A stretch of 64,000 nucleotides of DNA from Bacteroidetes bacterium GWF2_41_31 (GTDB taxonomy: Bacteria > Bacteroidota > Bacteroidia > Bacteroidales > F082). The notes beneath the pieces were generated by a model, which was given only the letters and a program-made list of their open reading frames with translations, searched no databases and was not told the origin of the DNA. Where the stretch lies: NCBI GenBank assembly GCA_001769215.1, contig MEOL01000052.1, positions 124,001 to 188,000 of the forward strand, written 5' to 3'. Shown here piece by piece: positions 34,916-42,902 of the stretch. Position 1 is the first letter of the stretch; the number at the start of each line of letters is the position of its first letter. The translations under genes and the position numbers were made by a program.

Positions 34916-36031
34916 ATGAAGAAATTAATACTTTCAATCTTTTTTATAATCGCCACGGTATTGTATGTCGATGCGCAAACATTCGAGTTAACCTGGCATG
35001 GAGAAGTATTGGGGGACACAGTTGTTATTTCTGACGTTCCTACAGCTAACGACATGACTTTCGATCCAATCGTGACCAATCTTTCGAATAGTAACATCAA
35101 GGTAAAAGTTCGCAGGAATGAGATTTCTATCGTTGACAGTACAGCTAATTACTTTTGTTGGGTGGCTTGCTATGCACCATTTGTTAATGAGTCGGGGGAA
35201 TTTCATGTAATGGCACCAGGTGCTTCAACTGATCAGGATTTCTTCTATGCGCATTATACACCACTTAATCAGTCCGGCACATCTATTATTGAATACATGT
35301 TTTATAATATGGATGATGAAAGCCAAAACCTCAAAGTTGTGGTGAAGTATAAAACTTCGGTACAGTTATTCAAATTAACCTGGGATGGCGAAACACTGGG
35401 CGATGTGATTAGCATTGTTAGTGATACTTCGGTTCCTGAAATGATCTTTAACCCCATCGTGACAAACAATACAACAGCCGCCATAAATGTGAAGGTACGC
35501 CGGACAAATTTGGATGTAGTTGCGGGCAGCGAGAATTATTTTTGCTGGGTGTTGTGCTACGAACCTGCAAATGATATATCGTCCGAATTTTTAGAAATGG
35601 CTCCCGGAGCCTCTTCCGGCCTCGAGTACTTTTCAGGGCATTATACTCCCCTTGGCCATTCAGGAACTTCTGCCGTTGAGTACATGTTTTATGATATGAA
35701 TGATGTATCAATCAATCAGAAGTTTATTGTAAAATATACCTCTTCACCAACGGCCATTGATGAAAGCATCCTAAAAGGCGTTCACTTTTCGGCCATCTAT
35801 CCAAATCCTGCAATCAACTTTGTTAGCCTGAATTACACGTTGGTTCCCGGGGTTAAAAGCGCCAGTATCAGAATTTCAAATATATTGGGTACTGTGGTCA
35901 GTGAAATGAACCTCAATTTAAATAGCAACAGTACACGTGTTGATGTTAGTCAGCTTGACGGAGGGATTTATTTTTACTCCGTGATCCTCAATGGCGAGCG
36001 TCTGAGTACAAAGAAGCTGGTTATACGATAA
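34916..36031 (+). CDS. Secreted protein with tandem-duplicated Cys-pair domain and T9SS sorting domain
   Basis: The 371-residue product has a signal peptide (1-20) and two consecutive homologous modules of about 125 residues: 23-146 and 151-275. Each begins F-x-LTW-G-LGD and contains KVRR, YFCWV-x-CY, MAPGAS, HYTPL and SGTS-EYMFY motifs at matching positions. The paired cysteines (81/85 and 210/214) suggest one disulfide per module. The C-terminal 80 residues are a type A T9SS sorting domain (IYPNPAINFVSLNY to STKKLVIR). The module looks like an immunoglobulin-like beta-sandwich, but I do not recognise it. It is monocistronic, with a strong terminator behind. Confidence 0.82.
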   Translation: MKKLILSIFFIIATVLYVDAQTFELTWHGEVLGDTVVISDVPTANDMTFDPIVTNLSNSNIKVKVRRNEISIVDSTANYFCWVACYAPFVNESGEFHVMAPGASTDQDFFYAHYTPLNQSGTSIIEYMFYNMDDESQNLKVVVKYKTSVQLFKLTWDGETLGDVISIVSDTSVPEMIFNPIVTNNTTAAINVKVRRTNLDVVAGSENYFCWVLCYEPANDISSEFLEMAPGASSGLEYFSGHYTPLGHSGTSAVEYMFYDMNDVSINQKFIVKYTSSPTAIDESILKGVHFSAIYPNPAINFVSLNYTLVPGVKSASIRISNILGTVVSEMNLNLNSNSTRVDVSQLDGGIYFYSVILNGERLSTKKLVIR

Positions 36032-36055
36032 TATAACAATAGGTATTTATAAAAA

Positions 36056-36078
36056 AAAACCGGTTTTGAACCGGTTTT
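36056..36078. terminator. Bidirectional terminator between the duplicated-domain gene and metK
   Basis: AAAACCGGTT (36056-36065) and AACCGGTTTT (36069-36078) form a perfect 10-bp stem with a TTG loop, flanked by A and T runs. Confidence 0.9.
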
Positions 36079-36111
36079 TTTTGTGCAATGCAGTTTAGGT
36101 TTTTTTCTTTT

Positions 36112-37416
36112 TTAAAGCTTAAATGCTGCCTTAACCTGATCGATATAATCTAACTTTTCCCAAGGGAAAAAGGTGACGGTTTTCTTATAGACATTCACTC
36201 CGTTTCTGTTTTCAACAAAAGTTGTGGTGTTATCCTCATAATATACTTCGATCTCTTTATCATACGTCTCGCGACCAAAATGACCATAAGATGCTGTTGG
36301 CACAAAAATGGGATTCTTTAGCCCAAAACGGGAAACGATGGCAAAAGGTCTCATGTCGAAAACACTTTCTATTTTCCGGGAGATTTCTCCATCTTTCATC
36401 ATTTCGCCATGTCCGTTTTTCACGTGAGCGGTACCATAGGTATTTACATAAAACCCAACAGGCTTATCAACACCGATGGCATAGGCCACCTGAACCAGGA
36501 TTTGATCGGCCACTCCGGCAGCTACCATGTTTTTGGCTATGTGGCGAGCGGCATAAGCGGCTGAACGGTCCACTTTTGAGGCATCTTTTCCCGAAAAGGC
36601 TCCGCCACCGTGAGCTCCGTGTCCGCCATAGGTATCCACAATAATTTTTCTTCCGGTAAGACCGGTATCCCCGTGAGGGCCACCAATGACAAACTTTCCG
36701 GTGGGATTGACCAGCAATTTCAAATCATCTGCAAATAATTTTTGAACGTTCTCAGGGTACTGCGATTTTACTCTGGGGATTAAGATTTTAGCACAATCTT
36801 CCTTGATTTTAGCCTGCATCTTCACTTCTGTATCAAAATCATCGTGTTGGGTCGAAATAACGATGGTGTCGATGCGCGATGGAGTGCCGTTGTCATCGTA
36901 TTCAAGGGTCACCTGTGATTTTGAATCCGGGCGCAGGTAGGTCATTTCTTTCCCCTCACGGCGGATTTTAGCCAGTTCAAACAATAAATCGTGTGCTATT
37001 TCCGTGGTCAGCGGCATCAGGTTTTCCATTTCCTTGTTGGCAAAGCCAAACATCATGCCCTGGTCACCGGCACCTTGTTCTTCTTCTTTCTGGCGGACAA
37101 CACCCTGATTGATATCGGAGGATTGTTCGTGTAAAGCGGATAATACGGAACAGGAATCCGCATCAAATTGATATTCAGCTTTCACATAGCCAATCCGGCG
37201 AATCATTTCGCGGGCTACTTTTTGTAAATCTACATAAGCCGTGGTTTTAACTTCACCGGCAATCATGGCCAGTCCTGTTGTTACCAATGTTTCGCAGGCC
37301 ACTTTTGAATTGGGGTCCTGGCGCAACATTTCGTCCAGTACCGCATCTGATATCTGATCGGAAACCTTATCGGGATGACCTTCAGATACCGATTCAGAGG
37401 TAAAATAATATGACAT
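36112..37416 (-). CDS. metK: S-adenosylmethionine synthetase
   Basis: MetK makes S-adenosylmethionine from methionine and ATP in the cytoplasm. The 434 residues include the ATP-binding [26 protein letters not shown], the phosphate-binding GGAFSGKD and a terminal region matching the family. It is longer than E. coli MetK (384), mainly from insertions in the middle, as is common in Bacteroidota. A SAM-II-like riboswitch and a clear promoter lie upstream, indicating feedback control by the product. Confidence 0.97.
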   Translation of the reverse strand: MSYYFTSESVSEGHPDKVSDQISDAVLDEMLRQDPNSKVACETLVTTGLAMIAGEVKTTAYVDLQKVAREMIRRIGYVKAEYQFDADSCSVLSALHEQSSDINQGVVRQKEEEQGAGDQGMMFGFANKEMENLMPLTTEIAHDLLFELAKIRREGKEMTYLRPDSKSQVTLEYDDNGTPSRIDTIVISTQHDDFDTEVKMQAKIKEDCAKILIPRVKSQYPENVQKLFADDLKLLVNPTGKFVIGGPHGDTGLTGRKIIVDTYGGHGAHGGGAFSGKDASKVDRSAAYAARHIAKNMVAAGVADQILVQVAYAIGVDKPVGFYVNTYGTAHVKNGHGEMMKDGEISRKIESVFDMRPFAIVSRFGLKNPIFVPTASYGHFGRETYDKEIEVYYEDNTTTFVENRNGVNVYKKTVTFFPWEKLDYIDQVKAAFKL

Positions 37417-37464
37417 ATCGTTATCGATTAAGATTAAACAAATTCGGGAAGGTCTGTGTGATTG

Positions 37465-37530
37465 GCTGGGTATTTTTGCTTTAGCATTTTTTTACCGTGG
37501 TTGCAATCAATCAAATCTTTCCACAAGCGT
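37465..37530 (-). ncRNA. SAM-II (SAM-alpha) type riboswitch upstream of metK
   Basis: Read on the minus strand, the segment has the ordered conserved parts of the SAM-II aptamer. P1 5' strand UUGUGG (37526-37521) is followed by GAUUUGA (37517-37511), UUGCAA just before the P1 3' strand CCACGG, then UAAA and finally GCUAAAG (37485-37479). P1 pairs UUGUGG with CCACGG, including two wobbles. The aptamer lies right after the predicted transcription start and about 50 nt before the metK ATG. SAM-II controls methionine/SAM genes in Alphaproteobacteria and some Bacteroidota. Recognition is by consensus from memory, without a covariance model. Confidence 0.75.
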
Positions 37531-37545
37531 TTTTTAAACGTGGCG

Positions 37546-37553
37546 CAAAGATA
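37546..37553 (-). promoter_or_regulatory. -7 box of the metK promoter
   Basis: On the minus strand TATCTTTG followed by C is an exact TAnnTTTG match, with a predicted start near 37541. This puts the riboswitch within the first dozen or so nucleotides of the transcript. Confidence 0.65.
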
Positions 37554-37600
37554 GATAATTAATTGTTATGATAAGTGAAGTAAAGTTAAAAGTTAAAAGT

Positions 37601-37746
37601 TTGAGCCCACTCCGAAAAGTATGTGTTCATTGATTTTCAACTCATTTACCCCTGACCCCTAAAGGGGGATTCGTTGAAAATCAATGAACTATCTAAAGTC
37701 CCCTTTAGGGGATTTAGGGGTATTTGACTTTTCGGAGTGGACTCAA
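37601..37746. repeat. 146-bp nested palindromic intergenic element
   Basis: The outer arms 37601-37620 and 37727-37746 are inverted copies with one mismatch in 20. Inside, GTTCATTGATTTTCAAC (37625-37641) is the perfect reverse complement of 37673-37689. Two C-run/G-run hairpins (around CCCCTAAAGGGG and CCCCTTTAGGGG) lie in the core and distal arm. The flanks are near-identical AGTTAAAAGTT direct repeats, which may be a target-site trace. The element fills the rest of the 420-bp gap between the gldA end and the metK promoter. It has no coding potential and is MITE-like. Confidence 0.7.
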
Positions 37747-37836
37747 GTTAAAAGTTGAAAGTGATTGGGCAATTTCATTTATCCTGATGCACCTAACTTT
37801 AGCTCACTTTTAACTTTAGGCACTTTAAGTACTTCC

Positions 37837-38751
37837 CTAATCCTGCGTCAGCCGGTGGAAAACATCTTCCATCTTGCTCGAATCCTGGGCCAATGCCAGC
37901 ACATTGTATCCGTTTTTTACTGCGAATTTGAAAATATTTTCACGTATATCTTTGCCTTGTTCACCCGTGATGAGCCAGGTATTGCCTTTCAGTTTTTCAA
38001 TTTTTTTTGCTCCGGCGATGTCTTTAATATCAATACTTGCAAGTGTTTCCTTTAGCTCAAGCCGGTATACGAACGATTGTGTGGCATTTTTTGAAAGATT
38101 CGAAGGGGTGTCGTCGGCCACTATTTTCCCGTGATCGATAATAATGACCCGGTTACACAAGGCCTCCACTTCCTGCATGATGTGTGTACTCAGGATAATG
38201 GTTTTTATTTTTCCCAAATCGGCAATAATGTGCCTGATTTCCACCAGCTGATTGGGATCAAGTCCGGAGGTGGGCTCATCCAGTATTAAAATTTCTGGAT
38301 CGTGGATAAGTGCCTGTGCCAGTCCAACGCGTTGGCGGTAGCCTTTCGAGAGCTCGCCTATTTTCTTGCGGCTTTCCTGTCCCAGTCCGGTCAGGCTGAT
38401 TACATCGTCCACAGCCTTTTTAACATTGCCTTTCACAGGATAGCTGTTAAACACAAATGTCAGGTATTCGCGCACATACATGTCAGTATACAGGGGATTT
38501 GTTTCGGGGAGGTAGCCAATGTGTTTCCTGATTTCGAGCGACTGCTCCTGCACATCGAGTCCGTTCACCCGGGCAGTACCCGAACTTGGCGGGATCACGG
38601 TGGTGAGGATTTTCATCAGGGTGGATTTGCCGGCACCATTGGGCCCCAGCAATCCAACTACTTCTCCTTTGTTAATGGATAGACTAATGTTGTCGAGTGC
38701 TTTTTGCTGACCGTAATATTTGGTGATTCCTTCTATTTTTACCGTTGACAT
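37837..38751 (-). CDS. gldA: ABC transporter ATPase, gliding-motility type (GldA)
   Basis: The 304-residue ATPase has Walker A LLGPNGAGKSTL, signature LSKGYRQRVGLAQAL, Walker B ILILDEPTSGLDP and the H-loop STHIMQEVEALC. Its length and C-terminal extension agree with the GldA/CcmA-like ATPases of Bacteroidota, where GldA works with the permeases GldF and GldG. Neither partner is adjacent here, so the transporter's substrate and any link to gliding are inferences. I start at the ATG at 38751; an upstream in-frame TTG lies essentially inside the promoter. A simpler alternative is an ABC-2 exporter ATPase of unknown cargo. Confidence 0.8.
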   Translation of the reverse strand: MSTVKIEGITKYYGQQKALDNISLSINKGEVVGLLGPNGAGKSTLMKILTTVIPPSSGTARVNGLDVQEQSLEIRKHIGYLPETNPLYTDMYVREYLTFVFNSYPVKGNVKKAVDDVISLTGLGQESRKKIGELSKGYRQRVGLAQALIHDPEILILDEPTSGLDPNQLVEIRHIIADLGKIKTIILSTHIMQEVEALCNRVIIIDHGKIVADDTPSNLSKNATQSFVYRLELKETLASIDIKDIAGAKKIEKLKGNTWLITGEQGKDIRENIFKFAVKNGYNVLALAQDSSKMEDVFHRLTQD

Positions 38752-38775
38752 GGGTGCGATTTGATTAAGTTTTTG

Positions 38776-38783
38776 CAAAAGTA
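38776..38783 (-). promoter_or_regulatory. -7 box of gldA
   Basis: On the minus strand TACTTTTG followed by C matches the consensus, about 25 bases before the gldA ATG. It overlaps the in-frame TTG start alternative, which argues for the shorter protein. Confidence 0.55.
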
Positions 38784-38804
38784 ACTTTTTAGAATTTTAA
38801 TCTA

Positions 38805-38812
38805 TATCTTTG
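38805..38812 (+). promoter_or_regulatory. -7 box of the T9SS gene at 38838
   Basis: TATCTTTG matches TAnnTTTG, 26 bases before the ATG. It is divergent from the gldA box, with only 21 bases between them. Confidence 0.55.
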
Positions 38813-38837
38813 GCAGATCATTCATAAAAACAAAATT

Positions 38838-40169
38838 ATGAAATCAAAACTACTTATTCTTCAGCTTCTTATTTTGCCCTTGCTTTCATTTTCACAAAGC
38901 TATTATGAAAAAACAATTGATTTTGGGCAATTCGATCACCCAACCGCAGTGGTAACCGATGATGCAGGCAATGTATTTGTCTGTGGCTGGTTTGAGGATG
39001 AAAACCTCGAAAATCAACATGCTTTTGCATTTAAAGTGGATGCAAACGGACAGGAAGTCTGGCGAAATGTTATAAATGATTCTTCCAAATTTTACAACCT
39101 GTGTATCATGGCCAGTGGTGAAATTGCGCTGGCAGGAGCGATGGCACAGCATTGTTTTCTTCAGGTAGTAGATGCAGAAACAGGGACGGAGACCTGGTCC
39201 TATGAAGAGGATGCAACGGACGGGTTTTGGTTTGGAACTGTAAACGAAATGCCAGCAGGTGCTTTGAGCGAATTGGTTGCTGCAAAAACAAAGGACGCAA
39301 CGCATATCCCTGTTATATATAATATATCCAGCAGATTCGGAACGGTAAAGGAGATAACTTCATGGAAATATGAATTGGTTGACGCGATCGGACAATCGTT
39401 TATGCAGTCGTATAATTATATGTGGTTTGGAGTGAATGATGTAGCATTTGCTTATGATAATTATAATAATTTCAGAATGGTCTGGTCGTTTGGTGCCAGC
39501 TATAATGCGGGAATGGATCGATATACGCCTGATGCATGGTTTCTCACAAGAACCTTTGTTGGTGATTCTGGCGTAAGTTCCATTGGTCTGTTGTCGACAG
39601 ACTTTATAAATGGTGGAATTGTCGGCAATATGTTTGAATTAGATTATCCCGGTACCATGGTTTTGGGTTCCGGAAGTCTTGGTTTTGAGAAAATTATGAT
39701 AACGGGTTCTATTAACGGAGATTTGGCCCTCTGGTTGGTAGGTACCGACCTCAATTTGCAAAATGAAATCACCTATCCCAATGAAAATGAACGGACCGGA
39801 GTTGATGTGGTAGGGCTTGTTTCAAACGACCTCTTAATGATGGGTTATGAGAACAGTCTTGATGGCAGTTTCTCCGATGTGTTTTTGATGAAACGCGATG
39901 CCAATGGAGGCGTGGTTTCTACCAATGAAATCATTGCCGATGAAAGTGTGCAGATTTATCCAAACCCGGCTACTGACAGGGTCTTTATAAGAAATGACTA
40001 TAACCTGAAAGTAGAAGTAGATATTATTAACAGTGTAGGTCAATTAGTCAAGAAGATTACTATTTCCAATCAATATGTTTCTGTGGAAGACTTACCAACA
40101 GGGTATTACTTAGCTGTTATAAAAATTGATGGAGTAAAAGTTGAACAGGAAAAGCTGATCGTACAATAA
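38838..40169 (+). CDS. Secreted propeller-like protein with T9SS sorting domain
   Basis: The 443-residue protein has a signal peptide (about 1-19, ending LSFSQ). Its body has repeats resembling bacterial beta-propeller units, e.g. TDDAGNVFVCGWF followed by FKVDANGQEVW, and VVDAETGTETW. The C-terminus is a type A T9SS domain: IYPNPATDRVFIRNDYN to GYYLAVIKIDGVKVEQEKLI. Function is unknown; such proteins often act as surface binding or structural proteins. A GC-rich hairpin (40208-40230) lies 38 bases after the stop. Confidence 0.78.
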   Translation: MKSKLLILQLLILPLLSFSQSYYEKTIDFGQFDHPTAVVTDDAGNVFVCGWFEDENLENQHAFAFKVDANGQEVWRNVINDSSKFYNLCIMASGEIALAGAMAQHCFLQVVDAETGTETWSYEEDATDGFWFGTVNEMPAGALSELVAAKTKDATHIPVIYNISSRFGTVKEITSWKYELVDAIGQSFMQSYNYMWFGVNDVAFAYDNYNNFRMVWSFGASYNAGMDRYTPDAWFLTRTFVGDSGVSSIGLLSTDFINGGIVGNMFELDYPGTMVLGSGSLGFEKIMITGSINGDLALWLVGTDLNLQNEITYPNENERTGVDVVGLVSNDLLMMGYENSLDGSFSDVFLMKRDANGGVVSTNEIIADESVQIYPNPATDRVFIRNDYNLKVEVDIINSVGQLVKKITISNQYVSVEDLPTGYYLAVIKIDGVKVEQEKLIVQ

Positions 40170-40232
40170 GTATTTTTAAATATTTGTAAATCATTCATCA
40201 TTATCTGGCGCGCGTTTTGTCAACGCGTGCTC

Positions 40233-40473
40233 TTGCCAATGTCCCCACTCATTGTGATAGCTTCAAAGAGAAGGTAAAGTGATAGCAATACCAACCCTTT
40301 CCCAACTATCAACAGCCTGGCAAATCTCAACAGCAGGTTTTTTGTCCGATGGCATGAAAAAATACGGTGGCTTTCTTGTTGGGTCCTTCAACTTTACCTT
40401 GAATCAGAAGTGTTTTCGTGTTTATGGAAAATGGATTATGAAATAATTGCATTAGTTTTGTTACTCAGGTTTA
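40233..40473 (-). pseudogene. Copy A of the pcrA 3' end (frameshifted)
   Basis: On the minus strand this stretch repeats the helicase gene end at 42903-43000 and its 3' flank. It can be read from an ATG through MQLFHNPFSI and then EGPNKKATVFFHA, but one T is missing from the T run at about 40339-40344 (six instead of seven), shifting the frame before the LLLRFA tail. The 40390-40473 part is shared with copy B but not with the intact gene. It is a decayed duplicate. Confidence 0.85.
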
Positions 40474-40501
40474 GAATTTTCAACTTTTTTTTACAGTATC
40501 A

Positions 40502-40531
40502 TTGTTATTATTTTTCTCTTTGATACCTTTG
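40502..40531 (+). promoter_or_regulatory. Promoter of lemA-htpX
   Basis: TTG at 40502-40504 and TACCTTTG at 40524-40531 are 19 bases apart. The predicted start near 40536 lies 49 bases before the lemA ATG. Confidence 0.65.
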
Positions 40532-40584
40532 GAGAAATCTTTATGTTTACACCCACATTTATAAGTAATTTAAAATAAGACACC

Positions 40585-41148
40585 ATGGGACCTTTCCTTG
40601 TTATTATCGCCATCGTTATCGTTTTCATTCTCTTTTTCATCGCAATTTATAACCGTCTTGTTCGGTTGCGAAACAACCGTGAACAGGCCTTTGCCGATAT
40701 TGATGTACAACTTAAACAACGTCATGATCTTATCCCGCAATTGGTCAATTCGGTAAAGGGATATATGCAGCATGAAAAAAGTGTGTTGACAGAGATTACT
40801 GATGCACGATCTCATGCCATGAAAGCATCTTCCATTGATGAGAAGATCGCTGCAGAAAACCGCCTGACCACTGCTTTGCAAGGGTTTAACATTGCTGTGG
40901 AGGCCTACCCTGATCTGAAAGCTAACCAAAACTTTTTGAACCTTCAGGAGGAGATCTCGGATATTGAAAACAAACTCGCTGCTTCACGACGTTTCTTTAA
41001 CTCCGCTACCAAGGAGCTGAACAATGCCGTGGAAGTATTTCCAGCCAACCTGGTTGCCGGAATGTTCGGATTCAAACGTGAAACGATGTTCGACCTGGGA
41101 AGTCAACAACGTGTGAATCTTAGCGAGGCACCGGAGATTAATTTTTAG
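40585..41148 (+). CDS. lemA: LemA family membrane protein
   Basis: The 187-residue protein has one N-terminal transmembrane helix (about 4-24, with the N-terminus outside in the family) followed by a long helical domain. The LemA core is plain: YNRLVRLRNNREQAFADIDVQLKQRHDLIPQLVNSVKGYM and later LQEEISDIENKLAASRRFFN, then ATKELNNAVEVFP. The biochemical role of LemA is not established; it is often encoded with M48 proteases or TPM proteins. It is 30 bases upstream of the HtpX-like gene on the same strand and shares its promoter. The pair is bracketed by two copies of the pcrA tail. Confidence 0.94.
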   Translation: MGPFLVIIAIVIVFILFFIAIYNRLVRLRNNREQAFADIDVQLKQRHDLIPQLVNSVKGYMQHEKSVLTEITDARSHAMKASSIDEKIAAENRLTTALQGFNIAVEAYPDLKANQNFLNLQEEISDIENKLAASRRFFNSATKELNNAVEVFPANLVAGMFGFKRETMFDLGSQQRVNLSEAPEINF

Positions 41149-41178
41149 TTTGAAAATACACCAAAATTTCTGCCCAAG

Positions 41179-42099
41179 ATGAAATATGTCGGTTTGCAAT
41201 CGCAGATATGGAGCAATAATATCAAGTCTGCTCTACTGATGATTTTATTTCCTTTAGTCTTTTTTATACTGGCATGGATCTTTTTCTACATGACCTCTGA
41301 CGCTGAAAACAGAACTGTTACCAATACCTTTTCTCAATTTCTGGTTGCCTTACCCTGGATTACCCTGGTTGTCACTCTTTGGTTTATCATTGCCTATTTC
41401 TCACATTCGTCGATGATCAACCAGGCGACAGGTTCAAAGCCCCTGGAGAGAAAAGAAAACAAAAGAGTATATAATATCGTCGAGAACCTTTGTATTGTTG
41501 CAGGGATGACCATGCCACAAGTCAATGTGATTGAGGACGATTCGCTTAATGCTTTCGCCAGTGGGATTAACGAAAAAAACTTTTCAGTGTCTTTATCGCG
41601 TGGGATCATCGACAAACTAAATGACGAGGAACTTGAAGCTGTGGTTGCTCATGAATTAACGCACATTCGAAACAGAGATGTACGGTTACTCATCATTTCC
41701 ATCGTTTTTGTAGGTATTTTTTCTTTTATCACTGAAACCATGATGCGTTCCTTAAGGTTCGGACGTGGCAGCGGTGGCAAGAAAAGCGGTCAGGCACAAA
41801 TCCTGATCATGGTGTTGGCATTAATTGGTTTGCTACTGGCTTCCGTGTTTCGGTTTGCCTTATCCCGCAAACGGGAATACCTTGCCGATGCAGGTTCCTC
41901 GGAACTAACCAAAAACCCCCTTGCACTGGCTTCGGCACTTGAAAAAGTTTCACAGGACGCCACCATTGAAGCGGTTAAAAGAAAGGATGTAGCACAGATG
42001 TTCATTGAAAACCCTCAATTCGAAAAAAATAGCTCATTTTCTCTTTTTGCCACTCATCCACCTATTGAGAAAAGAATTCAGCTATTGCGACAGTTCTGA
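41179..42099 (+). CDS. htpX: M48 family zinc metalloprotease (HtpX-like)
   Basis: The 306-residue integral membrane protein has two N-terminal helices (about 18-37 and 55-74), the zinc-binding HELTH at 158-162, two more helices, and a downstream REYLAD that supplies the third zinc ligand (Glu). HtpX-type proteases degrade misfolded inner-membrane proteins. The sequence CIVAGMTMPQVNVIEDDSLNAFASG is typical. It forms a two-gene unit with lemA, a known pairing, so a role in envelope quality control is likely. Calling it htpX is by family; the physiological substrate is unknown. Confidence 0.9.
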   Translation: MKYVGLQSQIWSNNIKSALLMILFPLVFFILAWIFFYMTSDAENRTVTNTFSQFLVALPWITLVVTLWFIIAYFSHSSMINQATGSKPLERKENKRVYNIVENLCIVAGMTMPQVNVIEDDSLNAFASGINEKNFSVSLSRGIIDKLNDEELEAVVAHELTHIRNRDVRLLIISIVFVGIFSFITETMMRSLRFGRGSGGKKSGQAQILIMVLALIGLLLASVFRFALSRKREYLADAGSSELTKNPLALASALEKVSQDATIEAVKRKDVAQMFIENPQFEKNSSFSLFATHPPIEKRIQLLRQF

Positions 42100-42154
42100 G
42101 TTTGTACCATGAATTCATGTTGCTTTAGCATTCCCAAAATAGGTTAGTTGCGAT

Positions 42155-42377
42155 TGATCCCCTCAGCAAAGAGAAGCTATTGTTATAGCAAACCCTACCC
42201 ATTCCCAACTACCACCAGTTTGGCAAATCTCAACAACAGGTTTTTTTGTCCGACGGCATGAAAAAATACGGTGGCTTTCTTGTTGGGTCCTTCACCTGTA
42301 CCTTGCACAGGAAGTATTTTTATGCTTATAGAAAATGGATTATGAAATAATTGTATTAGTTTTGTTACTCAGGTTTA
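42155..42377 (-). pseudogene. Copy B of the pcrA 3' end (open, one substitution in the last 31 codons)
   Basis: On the minus strand the last 31 codons of the helicase (from GPNKK to the VVGNG end and its TAG at 42195-42197) are reproduced with a single Met-to-Val change. The frame stays open upstream through a segment reading QLFHNPFSISIKILPVQG, which is shared with copy A but absent from the intact gene, giving an open stretch of about 57 codons without an ATG. It may be a relic of a different pcrA 3' end. Confidence 0.85.
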
Positions 42378-42388
42378 AAAACCACTCA

Positions 42389-42396
42389 TATTTTTG
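42389..42396 (+). promoter_or_regulatory. Putative -7 box at the hicB start
   Basis: TATTTTTG fits the consensus, but it ends only four bases before the hicB ATG (42400). A TTG lies 24 bases upstream. If used, the hicBA mRNA is leaderless or nearly so. Confidence 0.4.
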
Positions 42397-42399
42397 GAG

Positions 42400-42591
42400 A
42401 TGAAAAAAGAAAAATATATATTCTGGCAGGATGAGGACATGTTTATTGGTTATTTGGAAGAATTTCCTGACTATTGGACTCAAGGCATAACCATCGATGA
42501 ACTGAAAGTTAATCTGAGAGCTTTATATATTGATTTAACCAGCGGCCATATCCCCCAAGTGCGTAAAGTGGATGAATTGGAGATTGCATGA
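42400..42591 (+). CDS. hicB: HicB-family antitoxin
   Basis: The 63-residue protein has the HicB-like fold sequence: FIGYLEEFPDYWTQGITIDELKVNLRALYIDL. This is the short, partial RNase H-like antitoxin domain that covers the toxin's active site. It lacks a C-terminal DNA-binding domain, so autoregulation, if any, must differ from the long HicB forms. I start at ATG 42400 rather than the upstream TTG. The stop overlaps the toxin start by ATGA (42588-42591). The order is antitoxin first, the reverse of E. coli hicAB. Confidence 0.88.
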   Translation: MKKEKYIFWQDEDMFIGYLEEFPDYWTQGITIDELKVNLRALYIDLTSGHIPQVRKVDELEIA

Positions 42592-42761
42592 AACGAAGGA
42601 TTTTGATAAAAAAGATTGAAAATGCCGGAGGTGTTTTAATCCGGCATGGGGGAAATCATGATTGGTATCAAAACCCAAAAACGAAAATGTCACAGCCTGT
42701 TCCCAGACATAAAGAAATAAATGAATTCCTTGCAGCTCATATTTTAAAAATGCTGGAATAA
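42588..42761 (+). CDS. hicA: HicA-family mRNA interferase toxin
   Basis: The 57-residue product starts MKRRILIKKIENAGG and matches the dsRBD-like HicA family: an N-terminal helix, GGVLIRHGGNHDWYQNP with the expected catalytic His at 24, then VPRHKEINEFLAAHILKML. HicA toxins cleave mRNAs and tmRNA until bound by HicB. The gene overlaps hicB by four bases. Its length is at the lower end for the family but no key part is missing. Together with hicB it is a type II toxin-antitoxin pair in a region marked by duplications, in keeping with an acquired module. Confidence 0.87.
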   Translation: MKRRILIKKIENAGGVLIRHGGNHDWYQNPKTKMSQPVPRHKEINEFLAAHILKMLE

Positions 42762-42902
42762 TATTCATATGGAAAATGTGCCACCTGATGATTGTGGTAT
42801 AGAAACAGACATAGAAAGACAAAATTATATTAGTTGCTATGCTTACCAATGTTCCCACTCATTGTTTATAGCTACAAAATGAAGGTAATGCTTTAGCAAA
42901 CC

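Larger units (their letters stand above)
40170..40584. other. 415-bp gap with a GC-rich hairpin, a helicase-tail copy and the lemA promoter
   Basis: In order: GCGCGCGTT-TTGTC-AACGCGTGC hairpin at 40208-40230 (one wobble, no T run), the first pcrA-tail copy at 40233-40473, and the lemA promoter at 40502-40531. The lemA leader is short and AT-rich. Confidence 0.7.
42100..42399. other. 300-bp gap filled mostly by a helicase-tail copy
   Basis: After about 55 bp of unremarkable sequence, pcrA-tail copy B fills 42155-42377. A TATTTTTG box sits at 42389-42396, directly before hicB. There is no obvious terminator for lemA-htpX. Confidence 0.7.
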
